This document shows positions 1 to 11,244 of a stretch of 64,000 bases of DNA, one piece after another. Position numbers and translations under genes: made by a program. The notes below the pieces were generated by a model. It was not told the origin of the DNA. It saw only the letters and a program-made list of their open reading frames with translations, and ran no database searches. The first letter of the stretch is position 1. Each line of letters opens with the position of its first letter. Source of the DNA: Diplolepis rosae. Lineage: Eukaryota > Arthropoda > Insecta > Hymenoptera > Diplolepididae. The stretch spans positions 1,054,001 to 1,118,000 of the forward strand of contig JAPYXD010000743.1 of the NCBI GenBank assembly GCA_030998225.1. The letters are read 5' to 3'.

Positions 1-154
1 ATTGACATTTCGATGAATAATATTATAATCAAAAGAGAAATGGTGCCTTTCTTTTGAAGTGTGGTGCTGTTCCCACGTTGAATTTGCCGTCAGGAAGTGA
101 TTTATCGTGTCAAAGTGATGTGAAAATTAACTTACCAGCAGAAGGAAGTGTTTA

Positions 155-510
155 AAAACATGTGATACTTTAGAAAAATAGTAAGTTCATGTGAACAATT
201 CGGTCCAGTTTCTACATTTTTTTAAACAAAATATGGAAAAAAAAATTTCAATTTGGGAAATGGTAGAGATGGTAAAAATCGACTAAATAGATTACTTTTG
301 GTTTCAGAATTTTAAAAAAGTCATCGATATATATTGCTAAAATTGGGCTTTTTTCAATTCTGAAATCAAAAGTAGTCTATCTACGACCGTTTTTATCTTT
401 TCTAATATTTCCCAAATTTTAGAAACAAAATTTTATGTACTTTAGACACAAACATGTAGAAATCTAAAATTAATAAAATTTTCTAATTTCCTAAGTATCA
501 CATACCCTTA
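155..510. repeat. Palindromic MITE-like element
   Basis: Two imperfect inverted arms (about 155-313 and 355-510) around a 40-bp loop. The outer ends both carry a gtgatactt core, and the inner 25 bp of each arm differ at two positions only. The right arm recurs at about 17139-17300, so this is a dispersed family. No coding capacity. Confidence 0.6.
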
Positions 511-610
511 AGGCACGCAGTTCGTTGCATTAGAAAATATTCTGTATATCTTCTGAAAACAAAAATACAAATTCCAGGTATTTTGGATTTTCACTTATGA
601 CGACAAAACC

Positions 611-711
611 AAGATTTAATCCAAAATTGTGAAAATGTAATTTAAGAGTGAGAAGATGGTATTACTTACTCACTCTTGAATTAAATTTTCACAATTTTGA
701 ATTAAATCTTC
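611..711. repeat. Short hairpin repeat
   Basis: Arms of about 40 bp (611-650 and 668-711) pair across a loop of about 17 bp. The arms are AT-rich and share gagtgag next to the loop. It is a foldback or MITE remnant with no ORF. Confidence 0.6.
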
Positions 712-935
712 AATTACCTTTTAATTATATTCTTTGAAACACATTTAAAGAACCTTATGCATGTATATCCACTAACACGTGCACATGCAATAACAGTTCA
801 TGATCACAGTTGTACGCGGCGCTAGTTGCTATTCGGCCAGCATCTATACATTACGTTTGCACGTCCTGACTTTTGTCCTGCGTCTGCTACTGGCAAGTCA
901 CCATTTTATTCATTTTGAAATGGCGAAATTTTTAG

Positions 936-1302
936 TTTTTATCCTTATTCTACGTTGAAAATAACGTTAACTGGTAATTGAAATATGCAATAATTTAATT
1001 TATTTACGCTAAAAATTGAAAAAAACATAATACCTGTCATTCAAGGCAGTGCAGTGGTTCATCACTTTCCATGTCTTCACCGCCAGGATTGAATATTTGT
1101 TAGAGTGAGATGAAAGTATAGTTGTGTCTCACTCCAACCAATGGTCAACTTTAACGGTGGGACGTTCCATAAAAGGTGAACCACTGCACTGCCTTCAATC
1201 ACAGGTATTATGTTTTTTTAATTTTTAGCAGTAATAAATAAAATTATTGCATATTTCAATTACCAGTTAACGTTATTTTCAACGTAGAATAAGGATGAAA
1301 AC
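936..1302. repeat. Inverted-repeat element, 126-bp arms
   Basis: The arm at 936-1061 is repeated almost exactly in reverse at 1177-1302. The arms flank a spacer of about 115 bp that shows nothing codable. The length and structure fit a non-autonomous TIR element. No autonomous partner was recognised in this window. Confidence 0.75.
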
Positions 1303-1681
1303 ATTTTGAATGTTTATTTTGCCTCATTCATGAGTTATAATGCTACTTTACGATAGCTTTACGATAGCTTTACGGTACAGCGTAAAGCCACCGTTCAGCC
1401 AGTTCGCTAGGGACTCTAACGCCTCATGGCATGCATCACACCCGGAGACCGCTTTGCCTCTCTCTTAGTGTACACGAGTGCTTATTTCTTTATCTCTTTC
1501 TCTCTCGCGGTAAGTAAAATACAGTGCGTTTCTTTTAAGTCGTAATTTTTCCCTTCTGGCCGTAATCTCAATCGCGTGTCAAATTTATGTTCTCTCGGGT
1601 GGTGACGAGATAAGTTAGAATAAATCTCACATATTGTCGCAGGTTACTCGGAATGTTCCGAGCTTTGTAACCTCTTTATTT

Positions 1682-1825
1682 CTTTATGTGACTCCATCGC
1701 ATTTACGCGTTTTTATGCGACAGTTGAGAGTAGCGTAATGTTGTGCATTACGATAGAGAGGAGAATAATGTAAAAATTGAACTGCGCATGCGCCTATTAC
1801 GATACAGTGGAGAATAATGTCCACG
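1682..1825 (-). repeat. Partial copy of dispersed family X
   Basis: It shares the block with the perfect palindrome gcgcatgcgc, the sequence aactgcgcatgcgcctatta and a degenerate tatgtgactcc end with the copies at 19688-20312, 37855-38375, 44850-45062 and 48145-48674. Its orientation is opposite to the three long copies, and only one end is present. Confidence 0.6.
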
Positions 1826-2144
1826 TCTGAAAATCGTGATAGCATTTTTTTCGGTCATTCACAAAAACAAAAATACTGTTTTGTAGGATTTGTCATGACG
1901 CATTTTCTATCTCAATATTTTTTATGCAGCCTTAATAGTTTTTTGAATAAAAATTAAAAACACTCAATTTTTCGTCATAAAAAATGATCGAAAATCACTG
2001 TTTTTCATAACATAAATTGCTATTACTCGGTCAATTTTTGACGAAATCGTTTTTTTTTTATCATTCCACGTGGAATACTTAAGCGAAGCTAATGTATCAA
2101 ATGAAATATTTCGAAACGTTTTTCATTAAATAATATTTTAATGT

Positions 2145-2270
2145 AAGTAAAAACCATGTTTTTGTGGTTGTCCCGGTAGTCTCTAATAAATTTTCGATTT
2201 CGGAAAACTTCCAGCGCGAAAGTTGTTTCTTACCGTTAGAGAAAGTTTTCTGGAAATTTTCAGAAACTTT
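2145..2270. repeat. Dispersed repeat, copy 1
   Basis: About 100 bp, including ggaaaacttccagcg and aaagttgtt, recurs at 48945-49045. Both lie beside gtaaaaccatgttttt-like sequence. The open frame over this stretch (2164-2427) has no recognisable domain and is not called as a gene. Confidence 0.5.
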
Positions 2271-2429
2271 TTTTCATTATTGCGGATTTGGCAGCAATGT
2301 ATTTCGTGCGTGGACAGTAGTTTTCCGCCATCTCGAGCGCTCGATGAGTTATTGCTGGTGGCAATATACGCTTAATATACGCTTTGTAGTTCCAGACGAT
2401 TTAATTGTAACATTCATTGTACAATAATA

Positions 2430-4308
2430 AATACAATATAATAATGTTGGACGTTATTACAATCTAACCTACAAATCGTTTTCTCCGAACCACACCCAGA
2501 CAGTATCAATCATTTCGGATAAGATGTGAAGACTGTGACTATGTAGTTACAAAAGTTACAATCTTGACAATGTCACAAATTTGCATTGACACATCTTCCA
2601 ATAAAATATATATTTACGTTTATGATTCAAAAGCGAAACACTTTAGAAAATAAAAAACTCGATTTTTCAAACAAAATCGGCGATATATGGCAAAAACATT
2701 ATAATGCACAATTTTTTGCACGAGTAAAGTCAATAAGTTTACATTAAGAGATTTTTTTAAAATCTAATTAAAATTAAATTTCAAAATTAAAATTAAATTA
2801 AAATTAAAATTACTTCATCTATTTTTCTCCGTGTAATAGTACAGTATTTAACTATTCATTGTGATTCATATTTAAAAATTCTTGTATTTTTATTCTTTCA
2901 CAAATTATTCTCAACTTTAAATCATTTAAATTTATGAAGTGGATTTCATACAATATATTTCAAAATTTTCCGCTCTTTAGAATACATCGGGTTGGGGGGC
3001 GGGGGTTTCGTTTGCATTGATAGTAGTTCTTGCTATCAAAATTTGGCAGCGCTGATGCTCATTTTCACTTTCTTAAGTACCCTCCTAAAATACATGGTAG
3101 TGGCCGCACTGTGGTCAAACTGGAACTACAGTACTGCCCCTCTCCTTGGAATCGGCCTGCTTAAATATCCTGAGGGTTGATCATTTCACCCTATTTTATA
3201 TCATTATTTTTCTGGAACTTGGCCCCCCTTCGATATTTCCTAATTTCAATAAATTTAATTCCTTGTCAGTTAAGTTCTTTTTTCTCTAAGTTGACGTGCT
3301 TTCAATCCGTGTATATGACACGATTTATTGAATTGGCTTCAGTATGTATAAGAATTTCTATTTCGGTTTATTACCAATTCTGGTGCCTAATTTTGTTGGT
3401 CCCAAATTCAATTTTCTTTTACGGCCCTTTTTATAGACTTTTTATAGCTTTTTTATAGCTTTATTTGTATGGTGCCTCCCACGCAGTATTAAATAGTAGG
3501 GATCACCCTTGGAGTCTGCGTCTAAGTTTTTCTCCATTACTGAATCTGCGTCGGAATTTTGGGACAATCGGTTGTGTATTTTGAATCAATACTTCCCAAA
3601 TTTCTGAACTCTACTTGTTGCTTCTGAATGACCCTCGTAAAATTGGGGTGCGATGATTTGTTGTGTATTTCCAGTTGCGGTGAGGGTGGAGACATTGATT
3701 TCTTACTTGGCGATACCATGTTTTTTTGTTTAAATGATTGACATGTAACCTTTCAAACCGCAGCCGAATCGATTTTTGTGCGAAAAACAACTGAAAACCC
3801 AATGCGGCAGTTTTGGACTCTTCACAATTTTCGGCCATTGGCTGTTTTCTTATAAATTTTGATGGAAATTTCACTAAAATACATTAAAAATGTCTTCATA
3901 TCATGAAGCTACGTTGAACGTACAAAACTACTGCAAATATGTGAATAATTTTTTAATAATGACCATGTACAAACAGTTTCGCGGACATTAAATTTTGTTT
4001 TTCTCACAGATTTATTTCAATTATCATGATTCATATAAATTTTTAGTTGGTTAATAATCGTGTTGCCATTCATACATAAGCTTGATTACATAAAAACATT
4101 CGCAATTACTAGGTTCATAGAAGCAATACTGATAACATTTGTAATACAGTGTTCATTAATCGCATGCTGAAACTGGTGGATAAATGTTACATAATTGTTA
4201 TATAATTGTCACAAAATTGTTAATATTATTATTACATAGTTGTTGCCTAATTGTTACATAACTGTTTTCATCATTGTTACATAATTTTTACGTAGTTGTA
4301 AGACCTAT
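2430..4308. other. Intergenic, nothing recognised
   Basis: AT-rich sequence with short unrecognisable frames only. A slightly more GC-rich patch at about 2990-3180 contains an open frame with no domain. The motif tttttctccgtgta near 2825 is also seen at the end of the TIR element at 38960-41001, so a repeat fragment may be present. Confidence 0.4.
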
Positions 4309-5508
4309 TGGTGCGTTATAAAGGGTTTTCCAATAGGGACATAACAATTTCGTATCTTTATATGAACGCACCCTTAAACTTTTTTAATGAACTGTCAATG
4401 TCAAAACGTTAGTTAAAGTCAACATTTTCATCATGGTAAAGTTCAAGAACCAGAGACGTTTGGAAATTATTAAAAATTACTACCGAAATTCTGAGTCGGT
4501 GGTCGCAACTTTAAGAGTGCTTACTCCAATTTTCAGCCATAATAATCTTCCCACCCGACAGGCTGTGCGTGCTACAGTGGAAAAATTCGAGATCAATTTA
4601 CACTATTGGACGTTGCGGTGCCAAAAAGACGTCGTAGTGCTCGAAGCGAAGAAATAATCGCAGCCGTAAGTGCATCGATTCAAAATGAGCCAAATCAGTC
4701 GATTCCACGTCGTTCTCAAGAATTGGGCATCGCTCAAACGACACTGTGGCGTATTATGCGAAAAGATCTTGGCCTACATGTTTTCAAGATTAAATTGACT
4801 CAAGAACTAAAGCCACTTGATTATTTGAAACGCCGAAACTTCTCCAATTGGGCTCTGGCAAACCTTGAAGAAAATGAAGAATTTCATCGAAAAATCATCT
4901 TCAGCGATAAAGCTCATTTCTGGCTCAATGGCTTTGTTAATAAGCAAAATATGCGTTAATAGTCAGCGACAAACCCAAATGTGCTTCTTGAGACACCGTT
5001 GCATCCGCAAAAAGTGACTGTTTGTTGCGGTTTTCGTGCCGGATGTGTGATTGGGCCGTATTTTTTCGTAGATGAAAACAACCGTCATGTTACCGTCAAT
5101 GGAGAGCGCTATCGTGCTTTGTTGGAAGATTATTTGTGGCCAGAATTGAATGAACTTGACATCAACGATATGTGGTTTCAACAAGACGGTGCCACTAGCC
5201 ACACAGCACGCGTCACAATCGATTTATTGAAAGGCAAATTCGGTGAACGTGTTATCCGAGAAATGATCCGGTCGAATGGCCGTCTCGTTCATGCGATCTA
5301 ACGCCATTGGATTTCTTTTTATGGGGCCATATCAAGTTACTGGTTTATGCAAACAAGCCAGCAACTTTAGATGACCTCAAAGACAACATCCAACGCGAAA
5401 TTTCCAACGTTCCGGTCGAAATGTGTGCCAGAGTGGTGGAAAATTGGGTCCAAAGAATCGACGGCTGCAAACGGGCTCGTGGTGGTCATATGACCGATAT
5501 CGAATTTC

Positions 5509-5784
5509 GATGTGAACTCGAATGAGTTAACCTTCTTTTATAAAGGTAAAATTTAATAATTTTGTGTATGTTTTTGATAATAAGTTAATTTAATTTTTAT
5601 TTTTCTTGTTTGACAATTTTACTATTTGGTGTTTTTTTAATTTAATAAAGCCTGATGAGGTTGGCAAACCCATAGCCAACGAAACGTCGCAACAATTTTG
5701 ACATTAAGAAGAGTTTTCTTCTTTATATTTGACCCTCATTGATCGCAAACCAGCATCTTTTATAATATTAATACCATTTCTTCA
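5509..5784 (+). mobile_element. 5'-truncated Penelope-like insertion (A)
   Basis: This 276-bp insert sits in the mariner transposase C-terminus and is flanked by a perfect 14-bp target-site duplication, cgatatcgaatttc (5495-5508 and 5785-5798). It has no protein-coding part but carries a hammerhead-like motif at 5652-5688. The motif ends about 96 nt before the 3' junction, nearly the same distance as in the next insertion. I infer a Penelope-like element tail from this motif and spacing. Confidence 0.65.
5652..5688 (+). ncRNA. Hammerhead-like ribozyme motif 1
   Basis: Core box ctgatga, one extra g, a perfect 6-bp stem (gttggc / gccaac) with a 9-nt loop, then gaaac and gtc. This is the order of a hammerhead with a minimal stem III (acgu), as reported for Penelope-like elements. 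Cleavage would be expected after gtc at 5688. The extra g between box and stem departs from the textbook core, so activity is not assured. Confidence 0.6.
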
Positions 5785-5994
5785 CGATATCGAATTTCAT
5801 TCATAAAATGTAATGCTTGCACTACACCCACAATAAATTTGAACTCAATATCTCAAATATTTCTGTGTTTTATTCATAGATAAAATTGTTATGTCCCTAA
5901 TTAATAAGTATGGAAACAACGTCTTCGGACAATCAGAAAACATATCTCAGTGGATTAAATTTTAATTAAAGAAACAAATCTTTTTACAATACTC

Positions 5995-6027
5995 GACGTT
6001 TCGAAGTCGAACTGACTTCCTCTTCAG
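5995..6027 (-). ncRNA. Hammerhead-like ribozyme motif 2
   Basis: Read on minus: ctgaaga (the CUGANGA consensus), an extra g, a 6-bp stem (gaagtc / gacttc) with a 5-nt loop, then gaaac and gtc. It lies downstream of the minus-strand GIY-YIG gene, as expected for a Penelope 3' region, and ends about 95 nt before the insertion boundary. Confidence 0.6.
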
Positions 6028-6500
6028 GAGCTTTTTAATAAAAAAGAAGAATATATGTCTATTAATAATTAAAAACATTTTATAAAAATAAATAAGATTA
6101 ACGATATTAATAATAAATCCTCATGTTCTACTTATAAATCTAAAATAACAACAGTCAAATTTATAATTATAATAAGAATATTATACATACCATAATATAA
6201 TGAATTGGTTTCTTATAAAATCCTTTCTTTTTGTCAAACATTAAAATTTGAATATCACCATTTGTCATAGATTCACATGAATGTTAAAAAATATATAAAA
6301 TCGTATAATAAATTATATAACAAAAGGAAATTTTCTCTTCTGTCCATATTATTAATTATTAATTATTAATTACAAACTGCTTCAATATTATTATACAAGT
6401 AAAATTAAAGTTCGAAGAGTCATATTATTGTTATGATTGTTGATACTAAATTGAATAATATTACTTTCATAATGAAAATTTAAACTTGTAATCTATCTCA

Positions 6501-7237
6501 TCATTTATAAATTTCTTTTGCTATATCTTTTAATTTTAATTTTAATTTTAGAAAATCAATAATTGCATTATATGCATTACTATAAGAATCTGTATCGGTA
6601 ATTTTGTTTAGACTATTTTCTTTCTCTTTCTTAATATAAATCAGTTTTGCAAAGAAACGTTTATATAAGTTGTTTTCTTTATGCAAAATCCGTATGTTAT
6701 CCCAATCAAAGTCATGTGATATTTCATCCTCTCCTATATTTTCAGTTCTATGTTTTGTTATAACATTATGACATTTCTTATTTTTTAAATTAAAGTTATT
6801 CTTATGTTCATCTCTTCTGATGTTAAGAAGTCTTTTTGTTTGTCCTACATAAGTTTTGTCACAGGATATACTTTCTAATTTATAAACAACATTGCTCATT
6901 TCACTTTTTTCCACTGCATCTTTACCTAATTTTATAATTTTGTTAAGTTTAGTGTCAACTCTAAATATTATATTAATATTTTGTTTAGTAATTATTCTTT
7001 TTACATTTTCTGAAATTTTTCCATAAAAGGGAATCGATATTATTTTTTTGGTTCTGCAACAGGATTCGTTTTATTCAAAGTAATATTATTTTTATTATAA
7101 ATTTCTATTGTTCTTTTCCTAATATATTTGTCTATAAATGTATTCGGAAAATTATTAAGAATCAAATATTCTTTCATAGTATTCAAATTGTCAACATGAT
7201 AAATTTTGTTGGAAAGTAATATGGCCGAATCTACCAA
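6501..7237 (-). pseudogene. Penelope-like RT end plus GIY-YIG endonuclease, left copy
   Basis: A Penelope-type retroelement polyprotein fragment. The segment 7237-7040 reads like the C-terminal end of the Penelope reverse transcriptase (VDSAILLSN near the start). After a frameshift near 7040 the frame reopens, and 6914-6501 (137 aa) contains the GIY-YIG-type core VVYKLESISCDKTYVGQTKR followed by RRDEH. The YVGQT signature and downstream Arg/His residues fit the endonuclease that Penelope elements carry after the RT. The catalytic RT palm is absent, so the element is 5'-truncated. Confidence 0.75.
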
Positions 7238-7476
7238 ATTTTTTATTATGTTGATTTTATGTTGAATTGGACGATTTCATGTTGACAATTTGAATACTAT
7301 TAAAGAATATTTGATATAAAACGAATCCTGTTGCAGAACCAAAAAAAATAATATCGATTCCCTTTTATGGGAAAATTTCAGAAAATGTAAAAAGAATAAT
7401 TACTAAACAAAATATTAATATAATATTTAGAGTTGACACTAAACTTAACAAAATTATAAAATTAGGTAAAGATGCA

Positions 7477-7890
7477 GTGGAAAAAAGTGAAATGAGCAAT
7501 GTTGTTTATAAATTAGAAAGTATATCCTGTGACAAAACTTATGTAGGACAAACAAAAAGACTTCTTAACATCAGAAGAGATGAACATAAGAATAACTTTA
7601 ATTTAAAAAATAAGAAATGTCATAATGTTATAACAAAACATAGAACTGAAAATATAGGAGAGGATGAAATATCACATGACTTTGATTGGGATAACATACG
7701 GATTTTGCATAAAGAAAACAACTTATATAAACGTTTCTTTGCAAAACTGATAAATATTAAGAAAGAGAAAGAAAATAGTCTAAACAAAATTACCGATACA
7801 GATTCTTATAGTAATGCATATAATGCAATTATTGATTTTCTAAAATTAAAATTAAAATTAAAAGATATAGCAAAAGAAATTTATAAATGA
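7477..7890 (+). pseudogene. Penelope-like GIY-YIG endonuclease, right copy
   Basis: A 137-codon open frame that is the mirror image of the minus-strand copy at 6501-6914, identical apart from one residue. It carries the same YVGQT and RRDEH core. Upstream on plus is the same RT-end block with a deletion of about 100 bp. The copy is a fragment of a retroelement polyprotein with no promoter or start context of its own, so independent expression is not implied. Confidence 0.7.
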
Positions 7891-7983
7891 TGAGATAGAT
7901 TACAAGTTTAAATTTTCATTATGAAAGTAATATTATTCAATTTAGTATCAACAATCATAAATAATGTTATGTCCCTATTGGAC

Positions 7984-9150
7984 ATATAGTACTAGATACT
8001 AAGAAGATTGGACCTTTACTAGATCCAAATATTTTTAAATGCATATAATCCAAAACGTCGATTAAAATCTTTTTACCATTTAAAATATTTCATTTATATA
8101 TATATATATTTTTTTTTTCTTTTCCTTTTTTTTATGCTTTACTTGATTAATACAATGAACTCATTTCGGGTAATACCTATTCGTAAAGCAATATACACCT
8201 ACGTATCATAGCTGAATATAAATTGAAAACTACGATTACTTTTTTCGAATATAGTATTCAAAAATTAATTACGCACATAAATTTTTGAATAATTTTTTTT
8301 TTCTTTTTGCTTCATTTTTTGTGAATGAATTTTCATATTCGCGCCTATATTATTTATCATAATTAATATTTTTCCTTTTTCATAAAACATTAAACACGTA
8401 CATACTATTGAATGGATGTATTAATGTATGTGAATGTAATCCCTTTAAATTGAACTTTATCTTGAAAAACAGAGGGGAATATTTATTACGCGCATAAAGT
8501 TTCATTCTTCTTCTATAATTCGTTTTATCAACATATTTATAAGTAAATCTGTATTCATGCAGATACATTATTACATTCATATCGAGAAATTGACATGTTT
8601 CCAATTAAACTTTTACTTATCTAGAACAAGTATATTCTTATCGCATGGAGCTAAATTATCGTATCAAGTTTGTCTACATACATCTTTTGAAATATTGATT
8701 AGCACATAATTCAAATATAGAGGTACACGATATTTATTTCTATTATTGTTTCGAGAGAGAAAAGGAAAAAAAAACTTTCAATACAAAATGTTTTATTATT
8801 ATTACTTCTCTGACGATACAAATACTCATATGCAACATTTAATACATTTATTACTAGTCCTTACATTGATACAGTATTAAAACTATTGGCAAATATTTTT
8901 TTAAATAGTGATTAAATGGATTTCTTCGAATATGCCCTCATACAGGTCAATTGTTGGTCTGAACATATGATTACATATAAGAAGAGAAAAATTTCTTATT
9001 TTCGAGCTTCGATCATGATAGTTGGAAGGAAAACATCGATAATTTATGGTAACTTGTAGGTATATTTTTGAAAAATTGGAGTGTTTAGATAATTTGCATA
9101 AAAGATAAGAAAATTTATTTATTTGTCAAAAATATTGGAAATGTAACGGG
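7984..9150. other. AT-rich, nothing recognised
   Basis: Very AT-rich with an (at)n run near 8096 and long t-tracts. No frame shows a domain. A phrase near 8040 (aaaacgtcgattaaaat) recalls the Penelope tail at 5990 but is too short to call. Confidence 0.35.
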
Positions 9151-9168
9151 ACGTGACACCTCGTCCCT

Positions 9169-9209
9169 TAAGTTTGAACACGGGGATGAAATGACCGTGT
9201 TCAAACTTT
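9169..9209. repeat. Perfect 14-bp inverted repeat
   Basis: aagtttgaacacgg and its exact reverse complement ccgtgttcaaactt are separated by 13 bp. The hairpin lies in otherwise unassigned AT-rich DNA downstream (on minus) of an env remnant. It could be part of an LTR, which I could not delimit. Confidence 0.5.
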
Positions 9210-10440
9210 TATATTAGCGTATCAAATGAAAACTAGTCGGATATGATTTTTTGAATAATGTATTTTATTGGGTTTCTTGGTATTTTTATTTTTTATTTTT
9301 GTTTTGATTCTTTCTTTTTGTATGAGCTTTCACCTAGACAAACAAATGCTTTTCCTCTTTTTGTGATTGTGTCTTTAGCGATAAATGGTTTTTTTTTAAT
9401 TTTGAAATGAGACATCGTATATTGGCTCGGAAAAGTTATATTCTATACAAATTTCGTTTAATGTTTGCATTGGGCTACGACTTTTTATTATATCTCGTTC
9501 CATTTTAATATAATTATTGTTATGGACTGTCGAATAGATGATTTCTTAATTCTGATTTTAAATTTAAGTTTGTAGCTAATTGATGGTTCAGATATTCTTC
9601 TACGCAATAAAACATTCGCAGGCTGGTTTATTTGATTTTAATAAAATTTTATTACATTTTTCGCAGGTCGTGTTCGCTATTTCTAGTACAATCATATAGT
9701 CCTTCATTTCCCACATTATAATATAACTGATAATTGTTGGGTAAAGTGAAATAACATTGTGTACAAATACGCCAGTCTATTACTCTATGAGTGTAAACAG
9801 TTATTATTTTTCATCGAATGAGTAGCAAGTATATTTAAGTAGCTTGTAGTAAGTTGTAGGAATGTGTTGTGCTAATACTCCATCGACGTGTTTGGCGTTG
9901 TTAGCTTCTGGTATTTTTGACGTTGGAATCATTTCTTGAACAAAAGAGAAAGAAACGATTCCAATTATGCTTAGTTTTGTTGATTGATTCTAGTTTATCA
10001 ATGATTTCAAAAACCATTTTAGAATTATACTTTTTGCAATATATTGAAATTTTCGATTAAAATGTTGCATTGAATTAGCTTAATAAATTTTGAGATTGAT
10101 ATTAAAATGAAATATGGAATAAAGAAAAATGGATATTTGTGATTGAGATTGTTGAAAAGTAACAAATGAGTTAGGTTAAATTATAATGGACTTTTTTTTA
10201 AGGGTTGGTAATAGATGGAATGGTTATAGTATTTCGAATGGGTTTCTCCTATGGTTTAATCAATAATAATAAAATTGATAATTGGATAAATCAAATATGT
10301 AGTAACTTTGGGTAAAACATGCTTTGGGATTTTCTTTGGAGGATTTGGATTGGGAAAGGTACTTATGTCTCGTCAATTGCATGTCGTGTGTTAATTTGTT
10401 TTCCGTATTTTTGAGAGTTGAGTAGTTTAGAAATTTATTT
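9210..10440. other. Unassigned, possibly 3' end of a minus-strand retroelement
   Basis: AT-rich with no recognisable domain on either strand. It follows the minus-strand env remnant and may hold its 3' LTR, but no terminal repeat pair could be identified. Confidence 0.25.
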
Positions 10441-10444
10441 ATCG

Positions 10445-10948
10445 TCACACAAATATGCTTGATTTGAATGGTGTTTTTCCCAAAAATATGGCTGTTTGAG
10501 TGCTAATACTTCTTTCAAAGGGTGTTTCGAAGAGTCCTGTGTCGTTAGTTTCTAAGTTTCCGTATGGATGTAATGGGTTCAGGGTTATATGCGTATTTTC
10601 TTTTGATATCCTTTTGATTATTTGGTAATATTAATACATTTTTGTTATAAGAAGAATAAAAAGTATTAAAATTATGAGGCCAGCTACTACTACAGCTGTT
10701 ATCAATTAAGTTATGTTATCATAAAAACAATTACTTTTTCACTCAAAATGTTTACTTAATTCAGTGTTTATTTTTTCTGAGATTTTTATTTCGTATTTCA
10801 GTTCTTGAAAGGTGATTTTCTTGTTTTTGTAATTCTCTATAATTTTGTGTAATTCTAGGGGCTCTGCAGTTATAATTTGATTAATGAAAGGGGCTATCAA
10901 GTTGAGAGAAATGTCAAATGGTGGCTTTGATATGTTCTAATTCTAATT
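10445..10948 (-). pseudogene. Errantivirus-like envelope C-terminus, minus strand
   Basis: A remnant of an insect retroviral-type envelope gene. On minus, a hydrophobic segment of about 20 residues rich in V, I and L (near 10638-10703) follows a polar stretch. A cytoplasmic-tail-like stretch of about 60 residues comes after an in-frame stop directly behind the membrane segment. The layout (ectodomain end, membrane anchor, short tail) matches gypsy-class Env. At least two stop codons interrupt it. The neighbouring gag-pol remnant runs on the opposite strand, so they need not come from the same insertion. Confidence 0.4.
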
Positions 10949-11240
10949 ATCCAATCAGATCGAACGGCTGCTCATTTTGATCGCAATTCAATTTTCTACA
11001 ACTTTTCAATTAATGTCATTAATATTGGATAATTACCTTTAATGTTATAAACAAAAAACTAAAAACAGTGCGATTTTTTGGTCTTAAATGTTAATAACAA
11101 ATTTATAAATCATATTTCGTTGTCCAAAACATGACACAATTACTCTATGACCAACCTCTCTTCTGATGGCGCAGTCCGTTTTCTGAAATAAATAATGTCA
11201 TAAATCATTCATAACAAATTCCCTGTTGCTTGGTCTAATT
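10936..11240 (-). repeat. Copy of the 16.85-kb repeat
   Basis: Bases 10936-11030 are the reverse complement of about 16870-16965 (landmarks attatccaatcagatcgaac and aattcaattttctacaact). The end aaattccctgttgcttgg (about 11217-11236) matches the outer end of the same element. It lies at the 5' edge of the gypsy gag remnant. Confidence 0.5.
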
Positions 11241-11244
11241 AAGA

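Larger units (their letters stand above)
4433..5806 (+). pseudogene. Mariner transposase, DD41D type, broken
   Basis: This is a cut-and-paste transposase relic. The N-terminal helix-turn-helix part (4433-4600) runs into the catalytic part in another frame near 4600. The motifs FSDKAHF (first Asp), WFQQDGATSHTAR (second Asp) and LDFFLWG (third Asp) are visible. Counting the second to third Asp gives 41 residues once a one-base slip near 5260 is allowed for, matching the DD41D (rosa-like) mariner group. Lesions are a frameshift near 4600, stop codons at about 4957, a frameshift near 5260, and a Penelope insertion at 5509 that separates the last codons from the original stop at 5804-5806. The open frame ending at 5525 finishes inside the insertion and is chimeric. 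Confidence 0.85.
6437..7960. repeat. Large inverted repeat (Penelope palindrome)
   Basis: Arms run roughly 6437-7209 and 7265-7960 around a spacer of about 60 bp. The right arm lacks about 100 bp of the reverse-transcriptase end present in the left arm. Over the 414-bp GIY-YIG frames the arms differ at two adjacent codons by two bases, giving one residue change (Tyr in the left copy, Asn in the right). The near identity means a recent or single-event origin. Confidence 0.85.
5900..7964 (-). mobile_element. Palindromic Penelope-like insertion (B)
   Basis: The insert is flanked by a perfect 13-bp target-site duplication, tgttatgtcccta (5887-5899 and 7965-7977), inside the right TIR of the mariner. 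Reading on minus it holds the end of the reverse transcriptase, a GIY-YIG endonuclease, and a 3' tail with a hammerhead-like motif. On plus from about 7270 a second, 3'-truncated copy of the same RT-end and GIY-YIG block follows, so the insert is head-to-head. The minus unit keeps the 3' tail; the plus unit stops about 70 bp after its stop codon. Confidence 0.75.
4329..7983 (+). mobile_element. DD41D mariner interrupted by two Penelope insertions
   Basis: The left terminal inverted repeat starts at 4329 (tccaatagggacataac). Its 22-bp reverse complement is split between 5883-5899 and 7978-7982 by an insertion. Removing two insertions (5509-5784 and 5900-7964, each flanked by a target-site duplication) leaves an element of about 1.29 kb with perfectly matching 22-bp ends, the normal size for a mariner. 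I could not define an outer TA duplication. The transposase is dead (see the pseudogene entry). Confidence 0.75.

Noticed and set aside
2164..2427. 87-codon ORF
   Set aside because: Overlaps a dispersed repeat, has no domain, and its composition fits AT-rich chance.
5483..5525. C-terminus of the mariner transposase as read to the stop at 5525
   Set aside because: The last codons are inside a Penelope insertion; the original end is at 5804-5806 after the target-site duplication.
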